From Polytrichum commune (taxonomy: Eukaryota; Streptophyta; Polytrichopsida; Polytrichales; Polytrichaceae), in assembly GCA_950295325.1 (NCBI GenBank), contig OX485805.1, positions 20,571,501-20,635,500 on the forward strand: 64,000 nt of DNA, in the 5' to 3' direction. The position numbers were made by a program, and so were the translations under genes. This document shows positions 1 through 11,538 of this stretch, one piece after another. Position 1 is the first letter of the stretch; the number at the start of each line of letters is the position of its first letter. Under the pieces are notes generated by a model, which ran no database searches, was not told where the DNA came from, and saw nothing but the letters and a program-made list of their open reading frames with translations.

Positions 1-268
1 CTAACACAAAACTGGGAGACCATGACACTTCGAACGCTCACAACTGTTGATTTACTCTATTTTATCATGTGTGAGGACCCGCATGAATAGAAATTCATTG
101 AAATAGCATTTGGTTGAGGGCCTGATCACATATAACTTCACACTACACTTGAGGGTCCGTGACCACACTACATGATTTTGGAGGTGTGTTGGGACGGCCT
201 TTGAACACTTTCTTTTGGGTTGTCACAATTTCGTGGTCACGGCTCTTGGCTGGTGTGTGAAGTGGCCC
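1..268 (+). mobile_element. Harbinger-type MITE, family A copy 1 (right part; cut by window edge)
   Basis: The right 268 bp of the ~500 bp family A element, ending in GTGTGTGAAGTGGCCC, followed by TTA at 269-271. It matches the 3' halves of the other five copies over its whole length. The left end lies outside the window. Confidence 0.85.
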
Positions 269-456
269 TTAGTATGTAAATGCAAGGTCTGTCAATTTTG
301 TTCCAGACATTCATTTACACTATTGAGTGTGCCCAGAAAAATACTACTTTGAATAAGCCTTTAGCCCAGGCAAACAAACACCTTATCCACACTTGAAAAA
401 TCCGGTCAGGTCACCCAAGTCCACATAATCTAACTGACTAATTGCTTGCCACAATG

Positions 457-998
457 GTGCATCGTTTATGGTATTTAGTATCACATACACTATTTGCAAA
501 GGGCCTAAACTAGATGTCTCAAGGTCTCAAAGTGTCAAGCCCACTAATTGCCAATATGATTCCATTCGTTAACATGAGTAACTTTTTTAAGTGAAAAAAT
601 ATCTATATTATGACATTTAGAGTAGCACATTGAGATACCTGAGATGATAGTCTTACATTTTAGTATGCAAAAAAGATATTTTTGAGCGTACTATTGGCAA
701 GTGTCATGTGTCTACATTTTAGCATGCAAAAGGAAGATATTCTTGAGCATACTAAAAATGGGAAGTGTCATTCGTGTGCACTTTAGTTAAATTGTAGACC
801 ATTGGGTAACATAGGCATGCATCTCATAATATTATTGAACATACTCATGCCAAGATATTAGGAAGTGCACTTGAATGCCAAGTGTCATGAGGTGACACTT
901 ATGGTGAAGTTGTTAATCATTAGTGTAACTTAGCATATGCCTCAAAAGACAGTAAGTGAATAATATTACACATGTGGCATTGAATACCTTAAACGGTG
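457..998 (-). mobile_element. Mariner-like MITE, family J long subtype, copy 7
   Basis: Related, in opposite orientation, to the element at 58368-58905: both have a TTTATGGTATTTAGTRTCACAT end and share inner blocks such as GCATACTAAAATGTA and GCATATGCC. The right flank is TA; the left flank is worn. Without coding capacity. Confidence 0.6.
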
Positions 999-1953
999 TA
1001 GCACTACACTAAATGAGGTCATCAGTGTGACTAAACTATTTTCTCAAACATTTCATAAGTGTCTCTAGAAATCACTTCTACTATGACAATTATTGTAATA
1101 TTGGATCGAATTTATTAGAGAAATTAAAATACTGCATTTAATAAGTAGGAAGACGCACTCACATAGCTCCACATGTCTCCACATGTCAACACATGGAATC
1201 GACTTTTATCTTAGTAACTTGGAACCGCAAGTCAATATAACAAGTCACGTTATTTAGAAGGTCACACTAATGACCCTATTTGGTGTAAGCATGTGATGTC
1301 AAAGGTTACTTGACTATAGTTGATTCCTTTGAATGGAGATGCATGTACACATAGTTATGGGTACTTGATATTGCTTTGCAAAGCATCGTGTAAGGAATTG
1401 TTGTGAAAAACAACTTCAAGCATGCAGGTGTTATTTGGTTGTTTTTCTTAATCAAACACCTAAATTTGATTTGTGTGTGGTTAGGTGAGGATCAAAGAAC
1501 AAATACCATAAAAGAGATTGGACTATGCTTCCAAATTTTATTAACTATTCTACACTCAATAGTGAACACGATTGAGATAACATGTGTTGTCAGTTAATCA
1601 AGAAACATGCACTTCCAAAAACCATTACTAAATCAAGGGACGTCAACCTTTCAACTCGAATTTTGTTGATGCTTCATCATGGATTCGGTAGTGGAACACA
1701 AGTTTTCTTGCATAAATTCAACCCTAAGACGTTGGAGAACATGAGAAATGAACCAATAACACCCACATACTTCAGGTGCCACCGTAAAGAACTCAAATTA
1801 TTCCACCTTCTATGTTGCTTTAAACGATCTGTTTGTTGATCGGTTTAATGTACCGGTATACAAGCAAAAACAATAGAAGGTTTGGGTGAACCTAGATTGT
1901 TGTTTTCATTCATGGCTTGTGTGTGTATTATATTCTGTTGCACATAAGCAGAG
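999..1953. other. Intergenic stretch with a worn K repeat
   Basis: About 1385-1560 is a reverse-strand copy of the K repeat (TTTGATTTGTGTGTGGTTAGGTG, AGAGATTGGACTATG). The rest shows no coding pattern; the open frames at 1403-1597 and 1582-1839 match nothing I know and overlap the repeat. Confidence 0.5.
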
Positions 1954-1956
1954 TTA

Positions 1957-4900
1957 GGGCCACTTCACACACGAGATTGAGAGCCCGTGACCTTACACTT
2001 CAAGCACTCTCATTGGTGAAAAAGGCGGAGCCACTCCAAGTACGCTTCACACTACGCTTGAGGGACCAATGGAGTATGTGAATGCATGATGGATGTAAAG
2101 TCTACATGGATTCCTGCGTGGCATCAAATGGATCATGTTGCATGGTCACTTGGACTCTTTTCAAAAACTACCTCTTGGAGGTAGGCCTAATACAAAACTA
2201 AGAGACCATGGCACTCCAAACGCTCACAACCGTTGATATATTATATTTTATTATGTGTGAGGATCCGCATGAATAGAGATTCATTGAAATAGCATTTGGT
2301 TGAGGGCATAGTCAGGGAAGAAAAGAAAATATAACGCCCGTACCATTGTACTGTGTGAGCCCGTTCTTGTGCCCACAAGTCAATTTAAATCTTAAAAAGA
2401 GACAAAAATATTAGAATTAGAAATGGTCGGGTTAGCCGAGAGTTTGATTGGATTGGTGGTTAGAATTTAGACCTTTGCTGAGTTAAGATGTCAATCGACG
2501 GGTGTTAAGCGAGGCAAGGGAAAATGAGTTAATTAGTTGATTGAGGTTGATTAAGGTCAAGCTCAAGTGCCTTGATGCTAATGGTTGTAGCCGGTTAGGT
2601 TTAAATCAGTGTTTGTTTTAGGAAGGGGGGGGCTCTCAGTGTCGATGAGGTGCTGGATTTCTGCAGCTGTGGCTGGGAGGGGGTGTGGGAATCACTGGAT
2701 TTCGGCTCACACTTCTCTCTGGACCGAGGAGGAGGAGGCCGGCACCCAGCAGCGGGGCGCAAGGACCTGAGGTGCGTCACATTGGAATCTGAACGCCTTG
2801 TTGGCCGGGAGCTGGATGCGCTGAGGTACTGTTAGGCAGATGGAATTAAGTAGGCAGGCTGAGCTGAGAGGGAGGCTCACTCAGATTAACAAAGGAGGCG
2901 AATCATATTCGCAATGTGGGCGAAGGGCGAGTCAAGTTCGGTGGAAGTGCATAGCCGCTTCGGGTGGCACATAGATGAAGTGGAATTTGAAGGAAGGTGC
3001 TAAGGGGAGGAGAGGAGACCACAGCTGGCTACAATCGGAAGCTGGGTGGCGGACCAGCGGAGTGGAGAATGCCAGAGACTCGGATGTTCAAAAAAACAAA
3101 AGGAGGGAATGCATAGCCAACTGGAGAGGAGTCAAACTTGGGTGCCAACATGTTGTGATTCTGCTTAAAAATGTGTGATTGTTCGATTGAGGGAAGGAAT
3201 GAATTATTCTGGGTTTAAGATGCTGGATCAAATCCATACAGGGTTTATGGCTGGATTGCTGGCTCTCGGGCGGCAGTCCTGATCAGAAAAGGAAGGGTGC
3301 AGACGACCACTGTTGCAAGGGCCCAATAGACGTAGAGGATCAGGAGGAGGCTGAGGGTAGCCAGACCATTGGCTGAGAAGCCCGGCAGGGTGGGACAGTA
3401 GTAAAGGTTGTGGCTGGGAAGACCTGGGTATACCGGGTTGGGGCACTCTCCGAGGCAGCCAAGTGGGCTGAATGGTGAAGGCAGGTGTCGAGTCGGGCCA
3501 GGGAGCCGATTGGTACAAGGAAGCCGGTTGCTGTGAAGGGTGATTTAGGGGAACAGTGGGTAGATAGGATAGGTGGCAGGGTTGTATTTGGGGAGTAAGG
3601 GTAAGTGTTTAGTGGGGTTAAGGCCGCAAGGCCGGCATGGTGTTTATCAACACTCGTGAAGGCTAGGAGCATCAATTGATGCTCATGGTCATTTGTTCTT
3701 TTGGATACAAAGAAAATAAATAAAAAGGTTGTGCTCAACTGCATTAAGGTCGAAGGGGAGTAATAAAACTCATGTGGGCCCTGGGCCTCCACCCGGACTA
3801 CGACGCATAAGGGTGGAGGTTTAGGCCTCACATACCGGCATGAATTCGAGCCCGTTGGCCCTGTGATGATCACGGTATCCCGTGATGCAATATAAGGTGT
3901 TATACCTCCTTTGGGAGGTGGGCTATGGTGTTGTACTAGTTAACACCTTTCATTATGGTGGAGGGACGGGGGTTTGTTTATTATCTAGTTTTCTTTTGTT
4001 TAGGACAAGGTATGTGAGGTATTTGATGCGTTTTGGTGTATATTTTTCATGAGGGTTTTAATATTGGTTTTCGGGATTTTTAGTTTGATTAGTTGGTGTA
4101 TGGAGTGTTCGTGTATAGCTCCTCTTACTCCGGCGGTGATGGTAATGAAGGGGTTGGTTTTCCAACCATTGTTTTGTATGATATTGATTAGTGGGTTGTA
4201 TTTGGTGTGTTTGTGCACGAGGGCAAGTTCAGGGAATCTGTCATGGTAGTATGTGAATTCAATGAATTGAATTGTGTGTTTGGGGGAAGGTGATATAGGT
4301 GTTCGTGTTTGGTTTGGGGCTCCAATGATGCACAATATGTTTGGTCTTGGTTTGGCATGGTATTGACACATTCTTTTTGGGCATGTGCATTTAAGGAGCC
4401 ATTATGGGATTGTTCGGTCTAGGAGTTGGTTTATTAGGTTGCATGCGTTGGTCAAAGTGAAGAACTGGGTGTTTTTATTGGCTTGTAGTGTTTGAGTGAT
4501 GAGGTGGACTGCTTTGTTGTGCCTTGCAATTCATCATCCTTTAAGTATGGATGTTCGCATGTTGATAATAAGCGGGGCCACGTGTCTCTGTCGTTGTTAT
4601 GATATATTGTACAGTTGGGGTTTTGGTACTTAAGGGGCTAGAAGATATTTTTCCTATGGTTACTCATGTATTGGGCATATCTAGATTTTAGAGTTTGGGT
4701 AACTTGCGTATCCCGCATTCTGTCGTCTTTCTAGAAGTGCTTAGAGAGATTCTAGTTGATTTGTTAGTTTGATAGCCATTTGTCTACATATGAGAATTTT
4801 CTTTTGGTTGATTTCGTTTTACAGTCACATATGGCTTCACACTACACTTGAGGATCCGTGATCACACTACGTGATTTTGGAGGTGGCTCGGGACAGCCTT

Positions 4901-4967
4901 TGGGCACTTTCTTTTGGGCTCTCACAATTTCACGGTCACGGCTCTTGGCACGTGTGTGAAGTGGCCC
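1957..4967 (+). mobile_element. Harbinger-type MITE, family A copy 2, split by a LINE
   Basis: The two halves (1957-2314 and 4823-4967) join into a typical family A element, GGGCCACTTCACACACGAG at the left and its inverted copy at the right. A TTA duplication flanks it on both sides (1954-1956 and 4968-4970). The middle is a later insertion. Confidence 0.88.
2315..4822 (-). mobile_element. LINE fragment with a restriction-like endonuclease domain, inserted in family A copy 2
   Basis: The insertion is framed by a 5 bp direct duplication AGTCA (2310-2314, 4823-4827). On the minus strand, 4590 down to about 3900, frames encode the end of a retroelement protein. Motifs in order are IARHNKAVHLITQTLQ, RPNILCIIGAP, IQFIEFTY, a K-TKY block, ITITAGVRGAIHEHSI and, in another frame, LVLNKRKLDNKQTPVPPP before a stop. 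The RPN-(x)n-EFTY-(x)n-K pattern recalls the PDDEXK-like endonuclease at the C terminus of R2-type LINE proteins; the usual RPD reads RPN here. At least one frameshift and several stops make it inactive. The reverse transcriptase is missing, so the copy is 5'-truncated. About 1.6 kb of 3' sequence follows without coding sense. Clade assignment is inference. Confidence 0.6.
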
Positions 4968-4970
4968 TTA

Positions 4971-5680
4971 AAGCTAAGGAGAAGCAAGAATATATGTAAG
5001 CGTTATGATCCACCGGATGTGGAGTCGAACCCTTTTGACGTAAATTCCTTCCCTTGTGGAAGTCGGTTTGGTTTGGTTTGAGTGTGAGGTGGAGAAAGCT
5101 TGCGTCTTTGTTACGCCTTTGGTGAAACAACACCACTGCCGCAAACTTGGATGTAATGAACTATTTTGCAATCAATCAACCCTTGTTTAAAGGGAAGCCA
5201 TTGAGAAACTTCAACCGATCACTCATTCGAAACAGGGAGGGAGTGATATATATACATATATATATTAAGTACATCCACATGAGGAGGCATCCATGGGTTA
5301 CACGAGGTCATGCTTGCAGACAATAGAAAAACCGACAACTTACGAGGAGGTTGAGCTTGCGGGTTACTTCAAATCCACCATTACATTACACAACTCCTTG
5401 GCTGCATTCCGTGGGACCGTGTATCACATAAGCATATTTCTCTTTTAAATTCAAGAATCCCCTGTTTATGGGAAGTCCTCAAGATGTGTGCTTTGAACTT
5501 TTTGAGAAACGGCTATATATTATTAGAGTTTTTTGATCGTAACCTCTTTCTCTCGAAAGAGACCATCATGTAGTTGCTTGGTAATGTTATGACTTGACTT
5601 GCTGATTTTTTTAATTTTCCTTTGTCAAATCTACCTCACTCGAAGCTATCTCTTGCTAGTATTTTTTGGATTTCAAGTGG
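4971..5680. other. Intergenic stretch without recognised genes
   Basis: AT-rich sequence with a TATATACATATATATAT tract near 5250. On the minus strand near 5010-5035 a GGGTTCGACTCC word resembles a tRNA/SINE B box, but no matching A box or cloverleaf was found. Nothing else recognised. Confidence 0.4.
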
Positions 5681-6046
5681 CACTACTTCAAGTGGCTTGT
5701 ATTTGATGTCATATGGTATTTTATGTCACTGGGGTAACTTTTTCTAATGAAATTTTCTTATGAATAAGTTTTACAAAGTATTCTCATCCCAGGTTACTTT
5801 GAGTTCATCCACTTTGAGTTTCATATATTCTGCATCCTAATTTTTGTAATGACATATGGTGATGAACGATTGAAATTTGGATGAAAATTTACTTAATAAG
5901 TGACAGTAATCGCAACACTGTAAATCTAGAATGCCCCAAAACATTTAAAACGAATGACAAATAAAGTTGGGTTAACATTTCGTGTCGGTGACACTACACA
6001 GGCGGCTTACAATTAGTTTTGAGCAAGACAACTAGAAACGGTGACA
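5681..6046 (+). mobile_element. Mariner-like MITE, family J copy 3 (worn)
   Basis: Aligns end to end with the better copy at 63030-63401 (shared GTCATATGGTATTTTATG, AAATTTGGATGAAAA, GGTGACACTAAAT). Its termini are damaged and the palindromic ends are no longer intact. Confidence 0.65.
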
Positions 6047-6059
6047 CTAAATGAATAAA

Positions 6060-6300
6060 TAAATGTGCAATTATGTTAATCCCCACTAATTTATTGGCAT
6101 TCTACACTACTCCAAAAAAATTATATCAATTTAAAAAAATATGGAGATTTATTTTTTATTGTGGTTGCTATACGGATGAACAAATAAAGTTCTAAGTTCT
6201 TATGATTTGCTTTGACCCAAGGTAATTTGCATGGGTAAGAGTCAACACATGTACAAGGTCAACTTAATTGAACATATCAATGTAGCTGTCATCATCCCCC
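6060..6300 (+). repeat. Repeat U, copy 1
   Basis: Shares TTTATTGTGGTTGCTATACG, ACCCAAGGTAATTTGCATGG and nearby words with 53140-53390 in the same order. Class unknown. Confidence 0.5.
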
Positions 6301-6849
6301 AACTATAATGTCAATGTAATTTTCCTCATATTGAGTGCAATTAAAATATGTACATGCTTTCTATGTTGAATAAAATGGCCTATTTCATTATAATCATCAA
6401 CAACCACAAGCACAATATTACACATGATCCAAATAACACATGTTCCAATTAATATACTCATAAAATTCCCGTTAAAGTGACATGATTGATCTATACACGA
6501 GGAGTTTAGATTGGCCTTTTCGATTAAACCCAAAAAAAAAAAGGTAAAAGTTTGAGACGTGTTTCTTATGTAATTAGTGTGGTTTATTATTTGGAGTTAC
6601 ACATTGTTGCAACATCCTACTGAGAATAGTTTTTGTTACCAACACATTTTTTATTTTATTTTTTTAATCATACCAATACATATTTGTAGAAGAAAAAACA
6701 TTTGGGCTTATATAAATCATATGATTTAAACATGGACCATGTAAATCTGATCATTATTGTCACATGCCATGCAACAGTTGCTTGAACCTTTTTAAATTAT
6801 AAAGTAGTTACATCTAACTTATTGTGATTATTGGGAGCACTTGAACATA

Positions 6850-7868
6850 TGTAGGGTTTTGAGCCATCGAGTAAAAGGTGAGAGTGGCAATAGTGAAAGC
6901 CTTGATGGGCACTTTAAGAAAAGGAGCGGTAATCGGAGTCACATATTGGGAACTCAAATCCCAACTATTCAAGGCTTTGGTGCTTTCAATTCTCACACAT
7001 ATGCTCCAAAAATTTAGGGATGGGAATTGAAAAACTCTCATTGGAAAGCTTTTAAAATGGGCATGAAGATACATATGATGCCTCACATCAAGGTACATCC
7101 TTCAACAACCTGTCATATATTTGTTGGCTGAATTTGGGGAACTCTCCACAAAATTATACGCTCTTAAGCTCATCATAGGTTTTCAACAACAGCTTGCTCA
7201 CCTACCCCGAACTAGTTAGTCAAGCAACCTCAATACCCCGACACTTGGCCGAACAAGGATTTAACACTTGGCACAAATTGGCAACCATGTGGAAGGCATC
7301 ATGGGTCCCATTTCAATGGGGAACCCACGACAACCCAACAACATCAAAAATGGCATTAGATGATATCAAGGAGGCTTTCTTGCTAAAGAGTGTAATTCTT
7401 TCCATCTATTAGGGGAAGAAAAAATCGGAGTACCTCCACCGCGAGGATTTCCTCAAATACGAATGTGAATTGTACTTGAAGCAACCATTAGCACTGCCAC
7501 AATGCAAGATCGTCGTTGCTTACCGCACCGCGAATCATAGACTCATAATTGAAATTGGACGGTGATCGACTATCCCTATCTTTAGAGATGATAGACTATG
7601 CCCATTTTGTTTTTATAATGCAATTGAAAATGAGGCACACCTTATGTCGGAGTCTCCTCTATACAACCCCATTGGAGATCAAATTCCCATCACTATTTGA
7701 GACTTTAGTATCAGGGAACATTAGGTTGACATTAGCCTCTATCTCACGGAGGCTACCGCACTCCGCCACTATAGAGAATTAGCCGGTTTGAAACCATCCT
7801 GATGTACTTTAGTCCCATTAGCCTTTTGGCTTCCCGGACTCTAGAACTGATTTCATTTCATTGAAGCT
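6850..7868 (+). pseudogene. LINE ORF2 3' remnant (family L copy 2)
   Basis: Translated in shifting frames on the + strand, this shows the tail of a LINE reverse-transcriptase protein: KALMGTLRKGAVIGVTYWEL, a LLAEFGELSTKLYALKL block (about 7120-7165), IGFQQQLAHL, HLAEQGFNTWHK (in an open frame at 7194-7412) and the zinc-knuckle-like CPFCFYNAIENEAHL at about 7597-7645. The same blocks occur in copy 1 at 21911-23540. Several frameshifts and stops interrupt it. The 3' end is near TTTCATTTCATTGAAGCTTTG at 7850-7870. 5'-truncated, dead copy. Confidence 0.75.
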
Positions 7869-7869
7869 T

Positions 7870-8410
7870 TGTGTACAATATTTGGGGAGTTGGAGAAGAA
7901 TGTTTCCCACTCTAGGGCCGGGGGGCGGGGCAACCAAGAGATCGGCTCCCCCTTTTTTTGCCAATTCCATTTGTGCTTGTACAATTGATAATCATGTAAC
8001 ACACACCATACCAATGTATATTCCAAGATTTCCATTATTGAAGGCTAACATGCCACCTAGCCATGGGCCTAATCAGTCACAAGTTAGGTGTCATCCGCAA
8101 CTTGCATATAAGTTGATTCTACACCCACACCGTACAACTTGACATATTCAATAATATTCTATAAATGTAACATATATCTTCAAGACATGACGACACAAAG
8201 CACATGGACCTTGGGAAGTCGTGAATCATTGGGACCCACAAGATGCTCACATATCGCCTACATTCAACCCACTTAGAAGTTAGAACATGATGAGCCTAGT
8301 CATCCTCCCTTGACATTTTATCTACTTGTTAATAGCTAGGGTGTGGCCTTCTAACGGTGCGTCTAATCCTACACTTTGGTACGTACTAATGAAGACGTGT
8401 GTTATTTGGA
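7870..8410. other. Intergenic stretch without recognised features
   Basis: A GGGCCGGGGGGCGGGGC patch at 7914-7930 stands out in otherwise AT-rich sequence. The open frames here match nothing known and overlap on both strands. Nothing further supported. Confidence 0.4.
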
Positions 8411-9540
8411 TATTTTTTTCTCATTGCACCCACTCCGTGTAGGACATGAAACACACGCAACTAAGGATGGGTTCACAACGGGTCTCCAAGTCACTAGAGG
8501 TGAATCCGTGCAATCTCAACCGCTGAGAGCATGAAAACTGGGACTTACCACATCACACACACAAGGTTCCAGGTCTTGAGTCTCAAGTATGCCATGAACG
8601 TCTACATGGCAACACGTTTTGGGAGTTGAGGCTTGGGACTTGTGTGTGACAGTTGGGTCTAGCTTTTTGCTAGACCCAAGTCCCGTTATTTTTTTTACAT
8701 AAAATACAAAGACCTGACTTCAATGAATATAAACCATATTTTAACGGTCTTTGGAGGCTCAAAAGCTGGTAATTTGCCTTCATGTTGGGACTTACTAACT
8801 TGAGTAGGACTTGGGACTTGGGACTTGGGACATCACGTGAACTAGCCCTTAGTGCGAGATGATTGGCAAATCCAAATTGTGTTTGTAGCCATTTGCCTCG
8901 TAGTTTTGGATTAATATGAACATTTTATTCTATATGAAAGTGAATATTCTTAGTCATTGAGCGGTTATCTAGGTTCCCCCAATTATGTTGATTGTTGGGG
9001 CCTAGAATGGTTACCACATTTGAGCACAAAATCCAATCTCTTTTGAACACATGTCTTTTTGGTGCCCATTATTGGATCTACACCTAACCACATATCACTC
9101 AAATATGGGTGTTGAGATTATGGCTATGCTGGATTTAGGCATGTCTATCTTATATCTCAATGCTTGTCACTATGTTCAAATACAACTTTTGATGTAATAA
9201 GGTGAGCGGGTTTTAAACATAAATTTTCTCCTTGCACCCTCTTCCTGTAGGATATGAAACAGAGTAGATTGATGCGAGATGGTTAGGAAATTCAAAGCAT
9301 GTAGCCACTTTCCTCGTAATTTTTGGAGCTAATGAATATCCTATTCATTGTCAAAGTGCAAAATCTCGGAGTTGTTATATGATCGTATCCGATGTTCCCC
9401 CGATCATGATGTTGACTATTGTGTTGAGAATGATGGATAAATTTTGAGCACATATTCCAATCTCTTTTCAACACGTGCCTTATTTGGTACACATTCTTAG
9501 ATCCACACCCAATTGTTCACCACTCAAGAATAGGTCACTT
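8410..9540 (+). repeat. K repeat, two tandem units (~420 bp each)
   Basis: Two direct copies run from TTGCACCC(A/T)CTYC-TGTAGGAYATGAAACA (about 8425 and 9233) through GATGGTTAG, CTCGTARTTTT-GGA and CCAATCTCTTT-ACACRTG to a CCACTCAA end. Once the 384 bp MITE at 8465-8848 is subtracted the period is about 420 bp. Other K copies occur at 1385, 10016, 20345, 42225, 49600, 54130, 62560 and 63405. No coding potential or clear termini. Confidence 0.6.
8465..8848 (+). mobile_element. Harbinger-type MITE, family N, nested in a K repeat
   Basis: Left end GGATGGGTTCACAACGGG after TAA (8462-8464); the reverse complement of the right end is GGGCTAGTTCACGTGATG, followed by TTA (8849-8851). It interrupts the K repeat, which continues on both sides. 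Inside are a CTACATGGCAACACGTTTTG box, also seen in families B, C and E, and repeated GGGACTTGGGACTT words near the right end. Confidence 0.68.
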
Positions 9541-9619
9541 GTTTAAATGATGAGGCAACGAATTAGGAACAATGTTTTCTTAAGGTAACATGGACCTTAT
9601 GTGATTACTCTTCTAGATC

Positions 9620-10010
9620 GCATACCTAAGGTCGAGGCATCCATAGTCAACCAAGTCCCATTTAAGGGTACATGTAATGATGACATGGATGATATCTATA
9701 TTTTTTTCGCAAATGGAGCTAAGGTTTATCTAGCGGCAGCTTGTGATTGATTACCCTCATTAGAGTTTTGACAATTGCCTTAGCCAAGAATTAGCATTTA
9801 GATGAGCGGGTATGGATTAACCTACAAATTGCATGTGTGTTCAAGTAACTTTACAGCTTCAAAATTTGTATCAATTTTCATATTCATGATTTTTTTTAAA
9901 TAAAATAAAATCTCCTCAGAATTTGTATCTCTCTGCAATAAAAAAAAGAGTCGCGGATATGCAAGTCCTCTTAAACATATGCAAGCTCTCTTATTTTATC
10001 AGTTTTAGAT
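9620..10010 (-). repeat. O repeat, reverse copy
   Basis: Reverse complement of the O units at 15250-16145: shares (in that orientation) GACTATGGATGCCTTGACCTTAG, TAGGTTAATCCATA and CTTGCGAA-like words. It is followed at once by a reverse K repeat. Confidence 0.5.
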
Positions 10011-10015
10011 GCATC

Positions 10016-10300
10016 AACATTATATTTGAGTGGTGTGTGGAGAAGTTTAAAGTTAGAGAAAAACACCGCAAAGACATGTGTCATGACAAGATTGGAGTTG
10101 GACTATGTGATATAATTACACATCCCATAGTAGGTTCAATAGTTAATTCATTGAGGAATGATCATTAAAAGAAAAAAGAAAAAAGAATCTTCAGTTTGAC
10201 TTTTTATGATTTTTGCAATTCAACTTTGATGTTGAACTTGAATTGACAATCTTCATGATCCACAATTGCTAACCATACGAGACAATTCCATGATATGATG
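10016..10300 (-). repeat. K repeat, reverse copy
   Basis: Contains TATATTTGAGTGGTGTGTGG, GATTGGAGTTGGACTATG and AACCTACTATGGG-type text in reverse to the K copies at 63405-63800. Flanks the O repeat. Confidence 0.5.
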
Positions 10301-11030
10301 CCACATATGCTAGACCTTGAAAGTGGCCCAGTCTTTATAATTGATTTTAATAGAAGAATATGCTATGCATGCAAGGCTATGCCTTATGCATTGATTGATG
10401 ATAGGTGGAGTTCTTGTGTCATGTTGCATGAAGAGGATTGGAAATGGGTGACATAAATTGGTAAATTGTAAGCAATGATTATTGATTTGGGATTTAAATA
10501 AATATGGAAGAAAAAAAACTTGTCCAAAATTAGTAATGCATCTTAGAATAATATTTGCATTATTGATACATGCACATTGCACAACAAATTATTTCAAGGA
10601 AGAAACTAGAAGAATCAAATGGCAATCCCCATTATACATACCTAGAGAAGCAATGTGATCAAATATTCCCTTTAGATGTGTATTTGTTCACAAATGACAC
10701 AACGTGCATGCATATAACACATGCTACAATAAGAGATGCAGTCCACATCTATGAATAGTTGTAGCCATGTCTATCATATAGACCGCCAATAAAAGTGCAA
10801 ATATACAAAAATTGTTCTATCCAAAAATCAATAATAAATCTATATCTACTTGAAACATAATTATTGGTTTATGATAATAGTGTTGAATAAGCTTATGTTG
10901 CTCTTACGTGAAATTGCCAAATTCATTTGAAAATTCCACTTGTTAAAAATTAGTCACCACATGATATTCTAATATGAACAAAATTACTAACCACAAGATA
11001 ATTGTTCTATGAATAAATGATCGGTGTCAT
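10301..11030. other. AT-rich intergenic stretch
   Basis: No gene, RNA or clear repeat end recognised. Open frames on both strands (10310-10582 and 10570-10758) have no homology I can name. Confidence 0.4.
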
Positions 11031-11038
11031 GCTTGAGG

Positions 11039-11377
11039 CTCGGGGGGGGGGGGGGCAGTGTGTTAAAAAGTTAAGGATATAGGTGCGAACAACCACTATT
11101 TTATAGGGGAGTATTACTTTCAATTTTTTTTTTCACATGCTATCATTATGTAATTTTCTACTTTGGGTTAATAGAAAAATGGCTTGCATTACTTATAATT
11201 CCAAATTTCCTATTATTCCATACCCTATAGTACTTTAAAGATGTCCAATGCCATTTTTGATACCCTATATTACTCTTAAGTTCATTTATAATTTTTTGCC
11301 CCCATGTTTTTAAAATACCCTATCATTTGTTCGCACGTACATTGCTACTCCAACCAATGACTACCCCCCCCCCCCCG
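11039..11377 (+). mobile_element. Poly-G-ended MITE, family I copy 1
   Basis: A 339 bp element that starts CTC then 14 G and ends with 13 C then G. It is flanked by a perfect 8 bp direct duplication GCTTGAGG (11031-11038 and 11378-11385). About 95% similar by eye to the copy at 56608-56963, which lies in the opposite orientation. Subterminal GTGCGAACAA occurs near both ends in inverted arrangement, and ATACCCTAT recurs three times inside. Not coding. Eight-base duplications suggest hAT or a related class, but the homopolymer terminus is unusual. Confidence 0.82.
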
Positions 11378-11538
11378 GCTTGAGGTAGTGTGTATATATA
11401 CACACACACATTTGAATGTAATGTGATATAAGTCAAATTATATACGAAGTCCGATTTAATAAGCTAATAATATTATTGCTTTCAAATAAATATTGCCTAA
11501 TCATACTTCCACAAATTTCATTACACTTTCTTCACTTA

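Noticed and set aside
3340-3873. 177-codon open frame on the minus strand
   Set aside because: It lies in the non-coding 3' part of the LINE insert, is rich in Pro/Ser/Thr as expected from chance reading of such sequence, overlaps another open frame, and matches no family I know.
5010-5040. tRNA-like GGGTTCGACTCC on the minus strand
   Set aside because: No complete cloverleaf can be drawn around it.
8410-9540. CRISPR-like or satellite array
   Set aside because: There are only two long, diverged units with a MITE in between, without short regular repeats and spacers.
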